DNA from: Candidatus Rifleibacteriota bacterium
GTDB lineage: Bacteria > Muiribacteriota > Ozemobacteria > Ozemobacterales > Ozemobacteraceae
Assembly (NCBI GenBank): GCA_015233155.1
Contig: JADFYG010000031.1
Location: forward strand, 1-64,000
DNA: 64,000 bases
Direction: 5' to 3'
The notes beneath the pieces were generated by a model. The model saw only the letters and a program-made list of their open reading frames with translations. It did not search any database and was not told the origin of the DNA. Each line of letters starts with the position of its first letter. Position 1 is the stretch's first letter. Shown in pieces: positions 35,209 through 43,540 of the stretch. Position numbers and translations under genes: made by a program.

Positions 35209-37181
35209 TGTTCCGGACTCATCATTCGTATAAAAGATATTTTAGGCGAAATACTTACTGAATATACATCGGAATCAATTTTATAGAATCTTTTTGCATC
35301 ATATTCAATTATGTGAGGGCCTATGGGCCATTTAGCCGACCCAAGTCTATTTACAAAAAGCGCACCTTTGAGATTCAAGGCTTTTCCTGTATTGACCACA
35401 ACTTCATTGGCAATAATGCCTGCTTCTATTTTCTCAGTGGTATCTATGACGATATTTCCTTTTGTCCATAAAACGCACATGGAATCCGGCTTACAGGTAA
35501 TTCCGTTCTTGATGATGATGTCCTGGTTTGTGGAAAGAAGCCCCTCTCCGGTAACAGTTACCATGCCTTGCCCACCGATTACAATTGGTGAGCGAACATG
35601 CGTTGCCCCACGCAGGTTCAGCCCGCCGGGGGTTAATATCCCGAGGCTGGTAAGTTCGGCGTTATCTGCTGCTGCATATGAGCGAAGGTTGAAATACGAA
35701 AATGGCGTATAGTCAGTCTTGATACTTCCCGGGGAATAAGCCTTGTTTCTTTCACTGTCAAGACTGGAACCAAATGGCAACTCCTCATCGACAGAAGTCA
35801 CGGCCTTTCTCAATGGTGCAGGAGTGAGATTTTCCAGGCATTTGAAAATTGTCTTTATGAACACAACCAGGTTTTGCCCCTGTTTTTGACACATCTGAAC
35901 ATACGCATTTGAAGGTACCACCAGAAGCTTATTCGTCCCTTGTATCTGGGCAAGCTTTTGGTTGTTGATCTCGACAAGGTAAATGAATCGCTGTCGAAGA
36001 TGGCCTTCAATCACCTGATGTGGAAGATCATTGGTATCTAAAAGTTTTATGCCGGGTTCCGTATTGTCTTTGGGATTGCCCGTCTGTCCCGGATCACCGA
36101 AAAGGGCATCACGTGCGTCTTTTTCAAGACCCTGGGGATTTGGTGAAAAAGGAACTGCACCGCTTTTCAGCGAACTTTTGCCCAGTTCATCAGTTATGGC
36201 GCTCAAAGGAGTCGTTCCAGCGGGCCAATTTCCCTGTTTGATTTCAGCATCGATCTTGTTTTTTGCGTCCGGGTCATTAGTCAATGCGTCGTTACCCATT
36301 TGCGCCGCTTCGGCCAGGTTGATCAGCCTGATGGCATTTTCCTGGGGTATGTATGAAGACTGGCCTGGGCCGAGGTTGATAAATACATAGTTGTCTTTAT
36401 CGTCGGTGCCACCAATGTAAATTTTTCCCTGACCCATAGGCTTAATCTCGAAACTGAGATTTGAATTATTAAGCATTCGGCCCGCCGTGTCCCTGAACTC
36501 CTTGAGACCTTCACGAACGAAGAGGGCATAATCCAGGCAGCGATTACGAGCTTTCGTTCTATCCGAATTTTTCTGGTCACTGACAAGGCAGATGACCTTG
36601 AAATCATGATGACGCTCAAGCGTTAAAGCGGTCACACTTCTACCGGCTTTGGCAATAACGATGGTTCCACGCAACACCAGGGTTCCATGGCCTTCCCCGC
36701 GATAGTATGGAGTTGAGACGCCGTTCTCCAACCGCATATTTCGGAAATCCTCTTTGCGTTTGGAAACAATGACGGCCAAAGAGGCTATTTTCAATCCGCC
36801 GCTTTGCTCAAATTCGGCGGCAATAGATTTTGTTTGCGGCAACTTGTTCAGGTTCCATTCCTGGGTCGTGGTGTCGGAATCATTAGCCAGCCATTTAGAT
36901 GTAACGTTCTGTGAAGAGCCCGTTTCCTGGTTGAATAGAAAGAAGGTCTCATCTATGGCGCTTCCCAGAAGACACTTGGCGGCTTCATCCTGCTCCGATC
37001 GAAAAGCCATACGCTGGGAATGAGAAGCCAGATTGCTGAATCCGAAAACCAGAATACCCAGAACGCACAAAACGATAAGCACCAGAGGAAGAATGATACC
37101 TCTAGGCTTGGAATTTCCCGTGAGGAGATTGTGGACATTTTGTGTGTGCATCAATGATTGGTGTTTCCCGGGCGGAAACAT
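35205..37181 (-). CDS. Large PilX/GspK-like minor pseudopilin
   Basis: About 658 residues from ATG 37181, which has AGAGG nine bases upstream; the frame also opens at 37211. A long leader ends SKPRG, followed by IILPLVLIVLCVLGILVFGF. Position 5 is Pro, not Glu, the pattern of GspK/PilX tip components. The leader is followed by the PilX-type helix (EQDEAAKCLLGSAIDETFF). Its C-terminal third (GGLNLRGATHVRSPIVIGG, then IIIKNGITC and AGIIANEVVVNTG) has short hydrophobic strands repeated in the manner of a beta-solenoid (polymer-forming/bactofilin-like). It is more than twice the length of ordinary GspK. First gene of the pseudopilin trio. Confidence 0.7.
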   Translation of the reverse strand: MFPPGKHQSLMHTQNVHNLLTGNSKPRGIILPLVLIVLCVLGILVFGFSNLASHSQRMAFRSEQDEAAKCLLGSAIDETFFLFNQETGSSQNVTSKWLANDSDTTTQEWNLNKLPQTKSIAAEFEQSGGLKIASLAVIVSKRKEDFRNMRLENGVSTPYYRGEGHGTLVLRGTIVIAKAGRSVTALTLERHHDFKVICLVSDQKNSDRTKARNRCLDYALFVREGLKEFRDTAGRMLNNSNLSFEIKPMGQGKIYIGGTDDKDNYVFINLGPGQSSYIPQENAIRLINLAEAAQMGNDALTNDPDAKNKIDAEIKQGNWPAGTTPLSAITDELGKSSLKSGAVPFSPNPQGLEKDARDALFGDPGQTGNPKDNTEPGIKLLDTNDLPHQVIEGHLRQRFIYLVEINNQKLAQIQGTNKLLVVPSNAYVQMCQKQGQNLVVFIKTIFKCLENLTPAPLRKAVTSVDEELPFGSSLDSERNKAYSPGSIKTDYTPFSYFNLRSYAAADNAELTSLGILTPGGLNLRGATHVRSPIVIGGQGMVTVTGEGLLSTNQDIIIKNGITCKPDSMCVLWTKGNIVIDTTEKIEAGIIANEVVVNTGKALNLKGALFVNRLGSAKWPIGPHIIEYDAKRFYKIDSDVYSVSISPKISFIRMMSPEQ

Positions 37182-37269
37182 TTCTGAAAACCTCTTATGC
37201 AAATATACCATGTGGCAATCACTGCGAAAATGTTATAAAAGAGGTTTTTCCAATATACACGATATATCG

Positions 37270-37295
37270 CAGGGGCGAGGATTGCCTCGCCCCTG
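37270..37295. repeat. Short intergenic hairpin (GGGGCGAGG type)
   Basis: CAGGGGCGAGG and its exact complement CCTCGCCCCTG enclose a four-base loop (ATTG). It stands just downstream of the HEAT gene stop and upstream of the pseudopilin gene, both on the minus strand. With no T run it is a weak terminator at best. Similar small GC-rich hairpins lie at 47782 and 54014. Confidence 0.6.
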
Positions 37296-37344
37296 TAAAT
37301 GAGAACAACTTATGATAGCAGTTTTGCATGTTGATCAAAATATT

Positions 37345-39720
37345 TCACGATTTTTCAAAGCTGACGAATCGTGCCTGGATTATTCCGTCAGAAAATCGAA
37401 AAGGCTTTATGACTGCTTTTATCCGATCACCGATCTTCAGAATGTTTTTTCCGGGACTTCGCAGTTGAATAACAGTTTGGTCATCAGCCTTAATAATAAT
37501 ATCTTCGCTTTCTGTCATTATTTCTGTAACTGTACCGGTTATTTCAACGGGAACGGCAATGAGCCCGCCGGACGGAATTTTCCTCTGGTCACGTTCATCG
37601 GTTGAAAGAAAGGTTATTCCCAGGGATAGAACAAGAATAATAAACGCAAGAAAGAAGGCCATTTTTAGAGTGCAAAATGGCCATATGGTATTTTTCAGTT
37701 TTTCCAGAAAGCCTGCTTCAGCCTGTTGCAATGCCCTTACCGAATAGGGCGGAGGGACTGATTTGCTGTTTCTGTAATGCTCCCATTTTGATTCGAGGCC
37801 GCTGAGCAATTCCTTCAATTCAGCGGCTCCAATTATTTGCAGGGTCTCGATCATGGTCACATGAGTGTTTCTGACAGATAATATTTTCTTCGAAATATCT
37901 TCCGGAAAAATTTTTTCAAGTCGAAAAAGCAGGAAAAGGTTTTCCGGATGTGGATTGCACTGAAAAATAGTCAAAACGTCATCTATAATAGTTTCATCCC
38001 TGGTTGATTCTACAAGCTCTGTTAATTGATCCCGAATAAGAGCAAAATCAAAATTGGCTATATATGAAAGTGCGATGTCGCGCTTGTGTTTCCCCGGGTT
38101 TTTCAGCATGGCCATTACGGAAGAAACGGCCTGAACAGGATCATTTTGCTCAAGAATTTTTAAAGCGGCAATCCTGATTCTGGGGTTCCCGGCGCTTAAG
38201 AATTTTCCGAGCAGCGGGAAAGCTTTTTCCGGATCGAATTTGGAAAGGTAATCGAGCGACGCCGCTACAATCGATTCTTCATTGTGGTAAAGCCAGCGTT
38301 TTGCCTGCTCAATGAAGTCGGTCATACCTATTCTGGAGGCAGTTTTCAAAGCGACTGCACGTATGGTAGCCGGCGCCTTTTCGTCTTTAATAATATTCGG
38401 AAGAAGGAGTATTCCCGTTTCTTTGTCCTCCACCTGAAGCCTGGATAAAAAGCATAATTGTTCGGACAGAGAAAGATTATTGAAAATACCGGGGTTCTTT
38501 AAGTTTGCCTGGGATGTCTGATTAGATCCGGTGGTAAAAAAATCGTCGAGCTTTTTCTTCTGTCCGGGGGAAATATTTGGGGCTGACTTCTCCTGAAGAA
38601 TCTCTTGCAAATGAAGTTTGTCTTGAGCATGGAGAAGGAATGCTGCGCTTTCCTCTCTTTCGCCCTGATCTTCGGATTCGAGGTTCAGCAGGGCTGAACG
38701 GACCGTGTTGAGCGCTTTTCTTTTTTGAATATGATCACGAAGACGTTTGAGATACTCGGGAAATTTGTCCTGGAGAATTCCTGAAGTCTGAATGGTTTTA
38801 CTTGCCCCGTCAAAGATTGTTTTGAGAAAGGGAATCTTTACCGGAGGGGATTTTTCCATAATTTCGAGCAGGCTGAATGGAACTTCGGGATCTGGATTTA
38901 TCTGGAGGGCCAAACCGGCTTTTTCGATCAGTTGTACGTCTTTTTCAACGACAAGAAATTTCAGCAGTAGTGATTTTACAAGTGGGAATGGCAAAAGAAC
39001 CGAGATTTGTAACGCTGCCATTTTTTGTGCTCGATCGGTTCCAAGGAAAATTTTATCGAGGTGGTTTTTGCCCTCATCAGGATCTATTTTCATAAGGCCG
39101 GATATAGCCAGGGCTCGGATGAGAGGGTCATCCGAGGATAATAAGGCGGGAAGATGCCGGGTAAGCTCCAGAGGGGCAATTAAAGTGACCGCCTCCAAAG
39201 CGGAACATCTGATGGTGAGAAATCCCTGTTGGAGTCGTGTGAGAAGAACATCCAGCCTTTCTGGCGGCCAGTGACCGGCAAACACTTTTATGATACGCGA
39301 TGCAATGGCCGGATTTGTTTCAGCTTCAATTGTACTCACGGCCCAATGAGCGAGTTTTTTTATCTGGTCTGGTTTTAACGATGTGATGATGTTCAATTTT
39401 TTGCCGATTTCCAGAGTTGGAAAAATTTCCGGCAGATTGGCTTCAGATATTTTCTGACCCGGTGTTGGCTGCAGTTTTGTGTTTATCCGGTCGCGCACAG
39501 CTGAAACCGCATGTGTGAAAAGGATTTGGCACTCCTCGTCGGATTCATCTATCCGGAATTTTTCAAGCGAATTCAGTAAATCCTGGGAAGAGCCTGAACT
39601 GATGGCCTTTTCAAGGGCGTAGATACGAAACGTCTTGATGGGTGCCTGGAGCTCTTGAATAATGTCCTTGTCACTCATCTTGCCAGTTACCTCATGACAT
39701 TCCTTCCCGAGATGTTTCAT
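37345..39720 (-). CDS. HEAT-repeat membrane protein next to the pseudopilin cluster
   Basis: A 791-residue protein (777 if started at ATG 39678). Repeats of HEAT type run through residues ~60-640, for example TIRCSALEAVTLIAPLELTR, DPLIRALAISGLMKIDPD and NPRIRIAALKILEQNDP. One membrane helix lies near residue 690 (LAFIILVLSLGITFLS), followed by a ~75-residue soluble tail (GTVTEIMTESEDIIIKADD) resembling an OB-like barrel. So the HEAT part is cytoplasmic and the tail probably outside. The ATG at 39720 overlaps the stop of the phosphoesterase (ATGA). Its neighbour on the other side is the pseudopilin trio, which parallels the HEAT gene next to pilC at 3786. Confidence 0.78.
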   Translation of the reverse strand: MKHLGKECHEVTGKMSDKDIIQELQAPIKTFRIYALEKAISSGSSQDLLNSLEKFRIDESDEECQILFTHAVSAVRDRINTKLQPTPGQKISEANLPEIFPTLEIGKKLNIITSLKPDQIKKLAHWAVSTIEAETNPAIASRIIKVFAGHWPPERLDVLLTRLQQGFLTIRCSALEAVTLIAPLELTRHLPALLSSDDPLIRALAISGLMKIDPDEGKNHLDKIFLGTDRAQKMAALQISVLLPFPLVKSLLLKFLVVEKDVQLIEKAGLALQINPDPEVPFSLLEIMEKSPPVKIPFLKTIFDGASKTIQTSGILQDKFPEYLKRLRDHIQKRKALNTVRSALLNLESEDQGEREESAAFLLHAQDKLHLQEILQEKSAPNISPGQKKKLDDFFTTGSNQTSQANLKNPGIFNNLSLSEQLCFLSRLQVEDKETGILLLPNIIKDEKAPATIRAVALKTASRIGMTDFIEQAKRWLYHNEESIVAASLDYLSKFDPEKAFPLLGKFLSAGNPRIRIAALKILEQNDPVQAVSSVMAMLKNPGKHKRDIALSYIANFDFALIRDQLTELVESTRDETIIDDVLTIFQCNPHPENLFLLFRLEKIFPEDISKKILSVRNTHVTMIETLQIIGAAELKELLSGLESKWEHYRNSKSVPPPYSVRALQQAEAGFLEKLKNTIWPFCTLKMAFFLAFIILVLSLGITFLSTDERDQRKIPSGGLIAVPVEITGTVTEIMTESEDIIIKADDQTVIQLRSPGKNILKIGDRIKAVIKPFRFSDGIIQARFVSFEKS

Positions 39721-40634
39721 AATTTTGTATTGCAGGGCAATGGCACTGAGTTTTCATAGCGGGCAACCCAGCCGCCAGAAGTAAAGTCGGCAGGAATTGC
39801 CCGATTGCCGGTCGGGTGGTCGATCTCGAAAACCCATGCCGATTCACGGCCGGCGAAGGTGGCGCTGCCTGCGCAGAAAACCGGAATGTGTGAATTCGTT
39901 GCAGGATGATAAAATCGCTGGTGAATATGTCCGTGAACGAATATAGCTCCGGGATGACGTCGTAGACGGGCAAAAACTGCATCGGAATCGTCGAGCCCGT
40001 GAAATATCGAGTCATGCCGTCCGTCTGAAGAAAAAGGACCATGATGAGCCGCTATCAGGACAGTTCGGTTGCGAAGGCTCGCATGAGAGAGGGCGGCATC
40101 AAGACCAGCCAGCTGGACTTCCGGTATCGAACCGCTCGAAAAAAGTATGTTTCGATGCGGCAATGCCCCATGAAGGAGGAGTATCGCCGCGCTGCTCCCG
40201 AAAAGCCTGACTTGTGGCCAGTGCCCATCGGTTTGTGTTTCGGGAAGATCGGATCGGTAGAGGTCAGAAAATGTAGCGTCAAAACGGTTCCCGGCAGAGG
40301 TGTCCAGGACGTAGCGGTCATGGTTGCCGGGGATTACGAGAAGCCCGCCTGGTAGGTGGGCAAAGACGTCTAGTTTCTTTCGTGCAAGCTCGATTTCGCC
40401 CGGGGTTCCGAGAGATGTCGCGTCGCCCGTAAAAAGATTGGCATCGAACGCCTCTTTTGCAGACCAGGCGGCCAGGGCATCGACGATTGCGTCGGAAGCC
40501 GCGAATCGCCATCGTCGGAACAGCGCATAATTCAGCCAGCCCGCGATGCGCCGAAGCGCAAAAAAATCGCGCAAGGCAAGTGTTCCAAGGTGGGGTAAAT
40601 AATGAATGTCGCTGAAATGCAGTATCCGAATCAT
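39717..40634 (-). CDS. Calcineurin-type metallophosphoesterase
   Basis: A 305-residue cytoplasmic protein with the two-metal phosphoesterase motifs: ILHFSDIHYL, NLFTGDATSLG, IPGNHDRYV, AAHHGPFS and FVHGHIHQRFY. The order and spacing match class III cyclic-nucleotide phosphodiesterase/CpdA-like enzymes, though that family includes many other activities, and GDAT replaces the usual GD(I/L)T. Cyclic-nucleotide-type domains occur elsewhere in the window (32410, 52547), so a cNMP substrate is conceivable but unproven. Coupled by overlap to the HEAT gene. Confidence 0.88.
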   Translation of the reverse strand: MIRILHFSDIHYLPHLGTLALRDFFALRRIAGWLNYALFRRWRFAASDAIVDALAAWSAKEAFDANLFTGDATSLGTPGEIELARKKLDVFAHLPGGLLVIPGNHDRYVLDTSAGNRFDATFSDLYRSDLPETQTDGHWPQVRLFGSSAAILLLHGALPHRNILFSSGSIPEVQLAGLDAALSHASLRNRTVLIAAHHGPFSSDGRHDSIFHGLDDSDAVFARLRRHPGAIFVHGHIHQRFYHPATNSHIPVFCAGSATFAGRESAWVFEIDHPTGNRAIPADFTSGGWVARYENSVPLPCNTKL

Positions 40635-40778
40635 GATCTATCCGATACAAACTCTATTGACGCGAAACTCTACACAATAATACCTGCCGAATGCAAGGGA
40701 CATGGAACATATGTGGAAGTTTTGGAGTAATCTTGTATGTGGTATTATTTGGAAGGAATACATTGAGGAGGCCGATAA

Positions 40779-41612
40779 ATGTTTAATAGCTTTCGTTGCA
40801 GATATTCGATGATAATTGTCGTGTTTTCGATGTTTTTTTTAACTTTTCTTACAGGCTGTCGGGTTGCGGTTAAGCCTCCCGAGCCGAAACCCGCGACAAC
40901 CACGACCACATCTGTTCCATCAGATACTTCGACTAATACTTCGCAATCGGTCTCGCCGTCAACCCCCCCTGCCGCAACCGGCAGCAGCAATACTGATCTG
41001 AACGGAGAAAATGTAGTCTCCAACCCTGGAACTACAAGCGCGACAGACACGGGCAATTCGACTACCACAAGCCCGACAAATACTGACAATTCGACCACCG
41101 CTGGACCAACCGGCTTGAAATATGGCATAGAAGCCGTGGATGGCTCATCAAAATGGACGCAATCCCAGAAGGATGAAGCCAATCGAATTCTCGGTACACT
41201 CCCGGACAGCTTCAGATCTTGTACCAAGACGATCACCCGCGAATCGGACAACGCCCAGCCCGGCGCTCTTGGTTGGAGCGATACGCGAGGGAACGTGTGG
41301 TTGGCGGACTGCTCCTGTGATGGGAGGTCCTTTCAGGGGCCATTTGTACACGAAATGACCCATAATTTTCAGGGCTCTCATCCCGATGTGATGGCTGCCT
41401 GGAAAACGCAGTTCTGGGCCAGCGGAAGCCCCAATCCTTCATCAGTAAGTTCTTACGGGAATAGTTCCCCCGCCGAGGATATGGCTGAGTCAGTCCGCAA
41501 TTATTGGCAAGTGTGTCCCCAACTGAAGCAAAAAGATCCTGCCCGATATGAATTCATCAAGAAAAATATCATGAACGGGGTCGAATATAACGAGTATCAT
41601 GTAGACAATTAA
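40779..41612 (+). CDS. Lipoprotein with zincin (HExxH) domain
   Basis: A 277-residue protein. A hydrophobic signal ends in LTFLTGC (lipobox), then ~85 Thr/Ser/Pro-rich residues form a flexible linker. The C-terminal domain has VHEMTHNFQ (about residue 190), a HExxH zinc motif, and about 40 residues later SPAEDMAESVRNYW, with the Glu positions expected of the third ligand. This pattern matches zincins of the anthrax-lethal-factor-like/secreted metallopeptidase kind. A GGAGG stands eight bases before the ATG. It is the first of three secreted hydrolase-like proteins. A perfect 16-base palindrome AGACAATTAATTGTCT (41603-41618) spans the stop. Confidence 0.78.
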   Translation: MFNSFRCRYSMIIVVFSMFFLTFLTGCRVAVKPPEPKPATTTTTSVPSDTSTNTSQSVSPSTPPAATGSSNTDLNGENVVSNPGTTSATDTGNSTTTSPTNTDNSTTAGPTGLKYGIEAVDGSSKWTQSQKDEANRILGTLPDSFRSCTKTITRESDNAQPGALGWSDTRGNVWLADCSCDGRSFQGPFVHEMTHNFQGSHPDVMAAWKTQFWASGSPNPSSVSSYGNSSPAEDMAESVRNYWQVCPQLKQKDPARYEFIKKNIMNGVEYNEYHVDN

Positions 41613-41626
41613 TTGTCTCTGGTCAG

Positions 41627-41716
41627 AGTTTCGCCTCTGCGGATAGGAGTATATCTGCGGATTTTGAAGGGGAAATTGATCTTGATAAGTTTCGCCCTTG
41701 CGGGTAGGGGTATATC
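41627..41716. repeat. Pair of 29-base direct repeats
   Basis: AGTTTCGCCTCTGCGGATAG (from 41627) and AGTTTCGCCCTTGCGGGTAG (from 41688), each followed by GAGTATATC or GGGTATATC, agree at 25 of 29 positions. The phrase AGTTTCGCCCTTGCGGG also occurs inside the mobile repeats A and C, which suggests that these are pieces left by such an element. Confidence 0.55.
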
Positions 41717-41812
41717 ATTGTTAAAATATAAACACTTCGTATTCTAAAGCTGTGGTATTCGGATATTTTATATGTGGTTTTTTCGTTGAATTCGTTGACA
41801 AGGAAAAAAGCG

Positions 41813-43306
41813 ATGAATAGTGGATGGCGTGTCTTTTCAGTGATCGTCGTCATAGTCGGGTTATCTTTCTGCAGCGGGGCTTCCGTCTTAACGGCTGAAT
41901 GTCCGTCAGATGAGCTTTTGGCGACAAAAGTAGCGACGGATTACAAGACTCTGCGCAGTTTGACGGTAGCCGTTGACGGTCTGGTCACGGAGATGGATAC
42001 GCTCATAAAGGGCCTTGTTCCGAATACGCCCCTTACATTAGCCCAGGAAGACGAAATCTCCGGATGGCTTTTTGCGTTTCGCAATGTTCGTAAGGCGTTC
42101 ATGCTTATTGCACAGCGCTGGCAGGATAGTGAACTCCAGAAATTGATGACTCCGACTCAGAGGGCCAATACTCTCACGCTCTCCTTCGCGGCCTTGCTCG
42201 AGTGGTATCGTTCCGGTGTCTGGTGTCAGGTCTCCGTGCTTTCACACAAACCCATGATGAAGAAACTTAGTGAACCAGCCCCGGAGCTCGGAATTCCGGC
42301 AGCCGAAGGCAACAGAATTATGATGACGGTTGCTGATGGAGATTTGCGCCAGAAGATCGAACGTGGATATCAAACTACTCAGAAGCTTTTCAGCCAGTCT
42401 CCAAATGTAAATTCCTTCAGAACCCGCATTCAGGAGAGCTACCAGTATATCGACAAGAATGAGCCCCCGCTCCTGAAAGCAAAATGGAAGGCTTTTTTCA
42501 AGAACCTTAAAACTGAAGTGTACAACGAGTATTATGATCTTTATTCTGCTGTCAGTACCTGGATAGGTGACAATAAATATCGTCCTCGCAAACCCAGTAT
42601 CAAATACGATCGCATTCAGGAAATGAAGGCGAAGCTGCAGCCAGGTGATTTGCTTCTGGAACGGGAAAATTGGTACATGAGCAATATCTTTTTACCAGGA
42701 TTCTGGCTGCACTCTATTTTATATGTTGGAACTGTTGACGACCTCAAGAAGATGGGGCTTACCGACAACCCGATAGTTGCAATGCATCTGGCCGAATATG
42801 CCAAACCCGATTTTAAGGGTCATGAGCACCGTGTTCTTGAATCTGTCAGCGAGGGCGTCATTATGAGCGCCATGGAAGAGGCAACGGATGCTGATTATAT
42901 TTGCGCCTTGCGGCCGCGACTTTCCCAGGAAGAAATCAAACAGGTCATCGTGAATGCCTTTTCTTATGCCGGATTGCCATACGATTTCAACTTCGACTTT
43001 CAGACTGCTGATCAGCTCGCATGCAGTGAACTGATTTACCGGTCTTTCAGGGAAAAACTGGGTTTGACACCTGAACGAATCGCAGGCCGATATGCAATAC
43101 CATCGTTGACGTTCGCAAAAAAATTCGCTGCTGAGCGCGGAAAAGACGATCGCTTCTTCGATTTCGTTTTCTTTGTAGACAGCGATGTGAAGACTCAGAA
43201 GACTTGGTTCAGCACTGAAGACGAACTTGCAAAATCTGTTCGCCGCCCCGGTTTTGATTTCCTGATTAAACCTCAGGATCCAGTTGTTCTACCGCCGTCA
43301 CAGTGA
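41813..43306 (+). CDS. Secreted YiiX/papain-like (NlpC/P60 superfamily) enzyme
   Basis: A 497-residue protein beginning with a Sec signal (VFSVIVVIVGLSFCSGASVLTA). Residues ~30-260 are helical and unassigned. The C-terminal part holds a permuted papain-like fold of the YiiX/YaeF type: LQPGDLLLE, FWLHSILYVG (histidine, about 298) and DQLACSELIYRSF (cysteine, about 402). Such enzymes act on lipid-linked or peptide bonds in the envelope. ATG 41813 has AAGGA eight bases upstream; the frame extends to 41774 but without a signal-like N-terminus. Between two other secreted hydrolase genes. Confidence 0.75.
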   Translation: MNSGWRVFSVIVVIVGLSFCSGASVLTAECPSDELLATKVATDYKTLRSLTVAVDGLVTEMDTLIKGLVPNTPLTLAQEDEISGWLFAFRNVRKAFMLIAQRWQDSELQKLMTPTQRANTLTLSFAALLEWYRSGVWCQVSVLSHKPMMKKLSEPAPELGIPAAEGNRIMMTVADGDLRQKIERGYQTTQKLFSQSPNVNSFRTRIQESYQYIDKNEPPLLKAKWKAFFKNLKTEVYNEYYDLYSAVSTWIGDNKYRPRKPSIKYDRIQEMKAKLQPGDLLLERENWYMSNIFLPGFWLHSILYVGTVDDLKKMGLTDNPIVAMHLAEYAKPDFKGHEHRVLESVSEGVIMSAMEEATDADYICALRPRLSQEEIKQVIVNAFSYAGLPYDFNFDFQTADQLACSELIYRSFREKLGLTPERIAGRYAIPSLTFAKKFAAERGKDDRFFDFVFFVDSDVKTQKTWFSTEDELAKSVRRPGFDFLIKPQDPVVLPPSQ

Positions 43307-43329
43307 TCTTATGCCCAGTAGGGGCATAA

Positions 43330-43444
43330 GCGCACACTTAGGAATAGCTTGTCATCTCTAACGAAAATGAGAGATCTCATAAATGCAAGATTCCTCCCTT
43401 CGGTCGAAATGGCGAAATTAGAATTTTGAGGCTTAACTAAGCGC
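43330..43444. repeat. Palindromic repeat, family 3 (second copy, inverted)
   Basis: The 115 bases match the reverse complement of 17198-17311 (ends GCGCACACTTAGG and CTTAACTAAGCGC; interior TGACAAGC-, GAGATCTCATAAAT- and CGGTCGAAATGG-like motifs in inverted order). It is flanked by TATGCCCAGTAGGGGC (43310-43325) and TATGTCCAGTAGGTGC (43446-43461), equal at 14 of 16 positions. Confidence 0.55.
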
Positions 43445-43540
43445 GTATGTCCAGTAGGTGCGGTGTACTGTTTCCTGCGAATTATCTGTTCTAAATATGG
43501 TTATTAAGAGTCTTTTTGAGTGCAGTTGAAGGAGTCTAAA

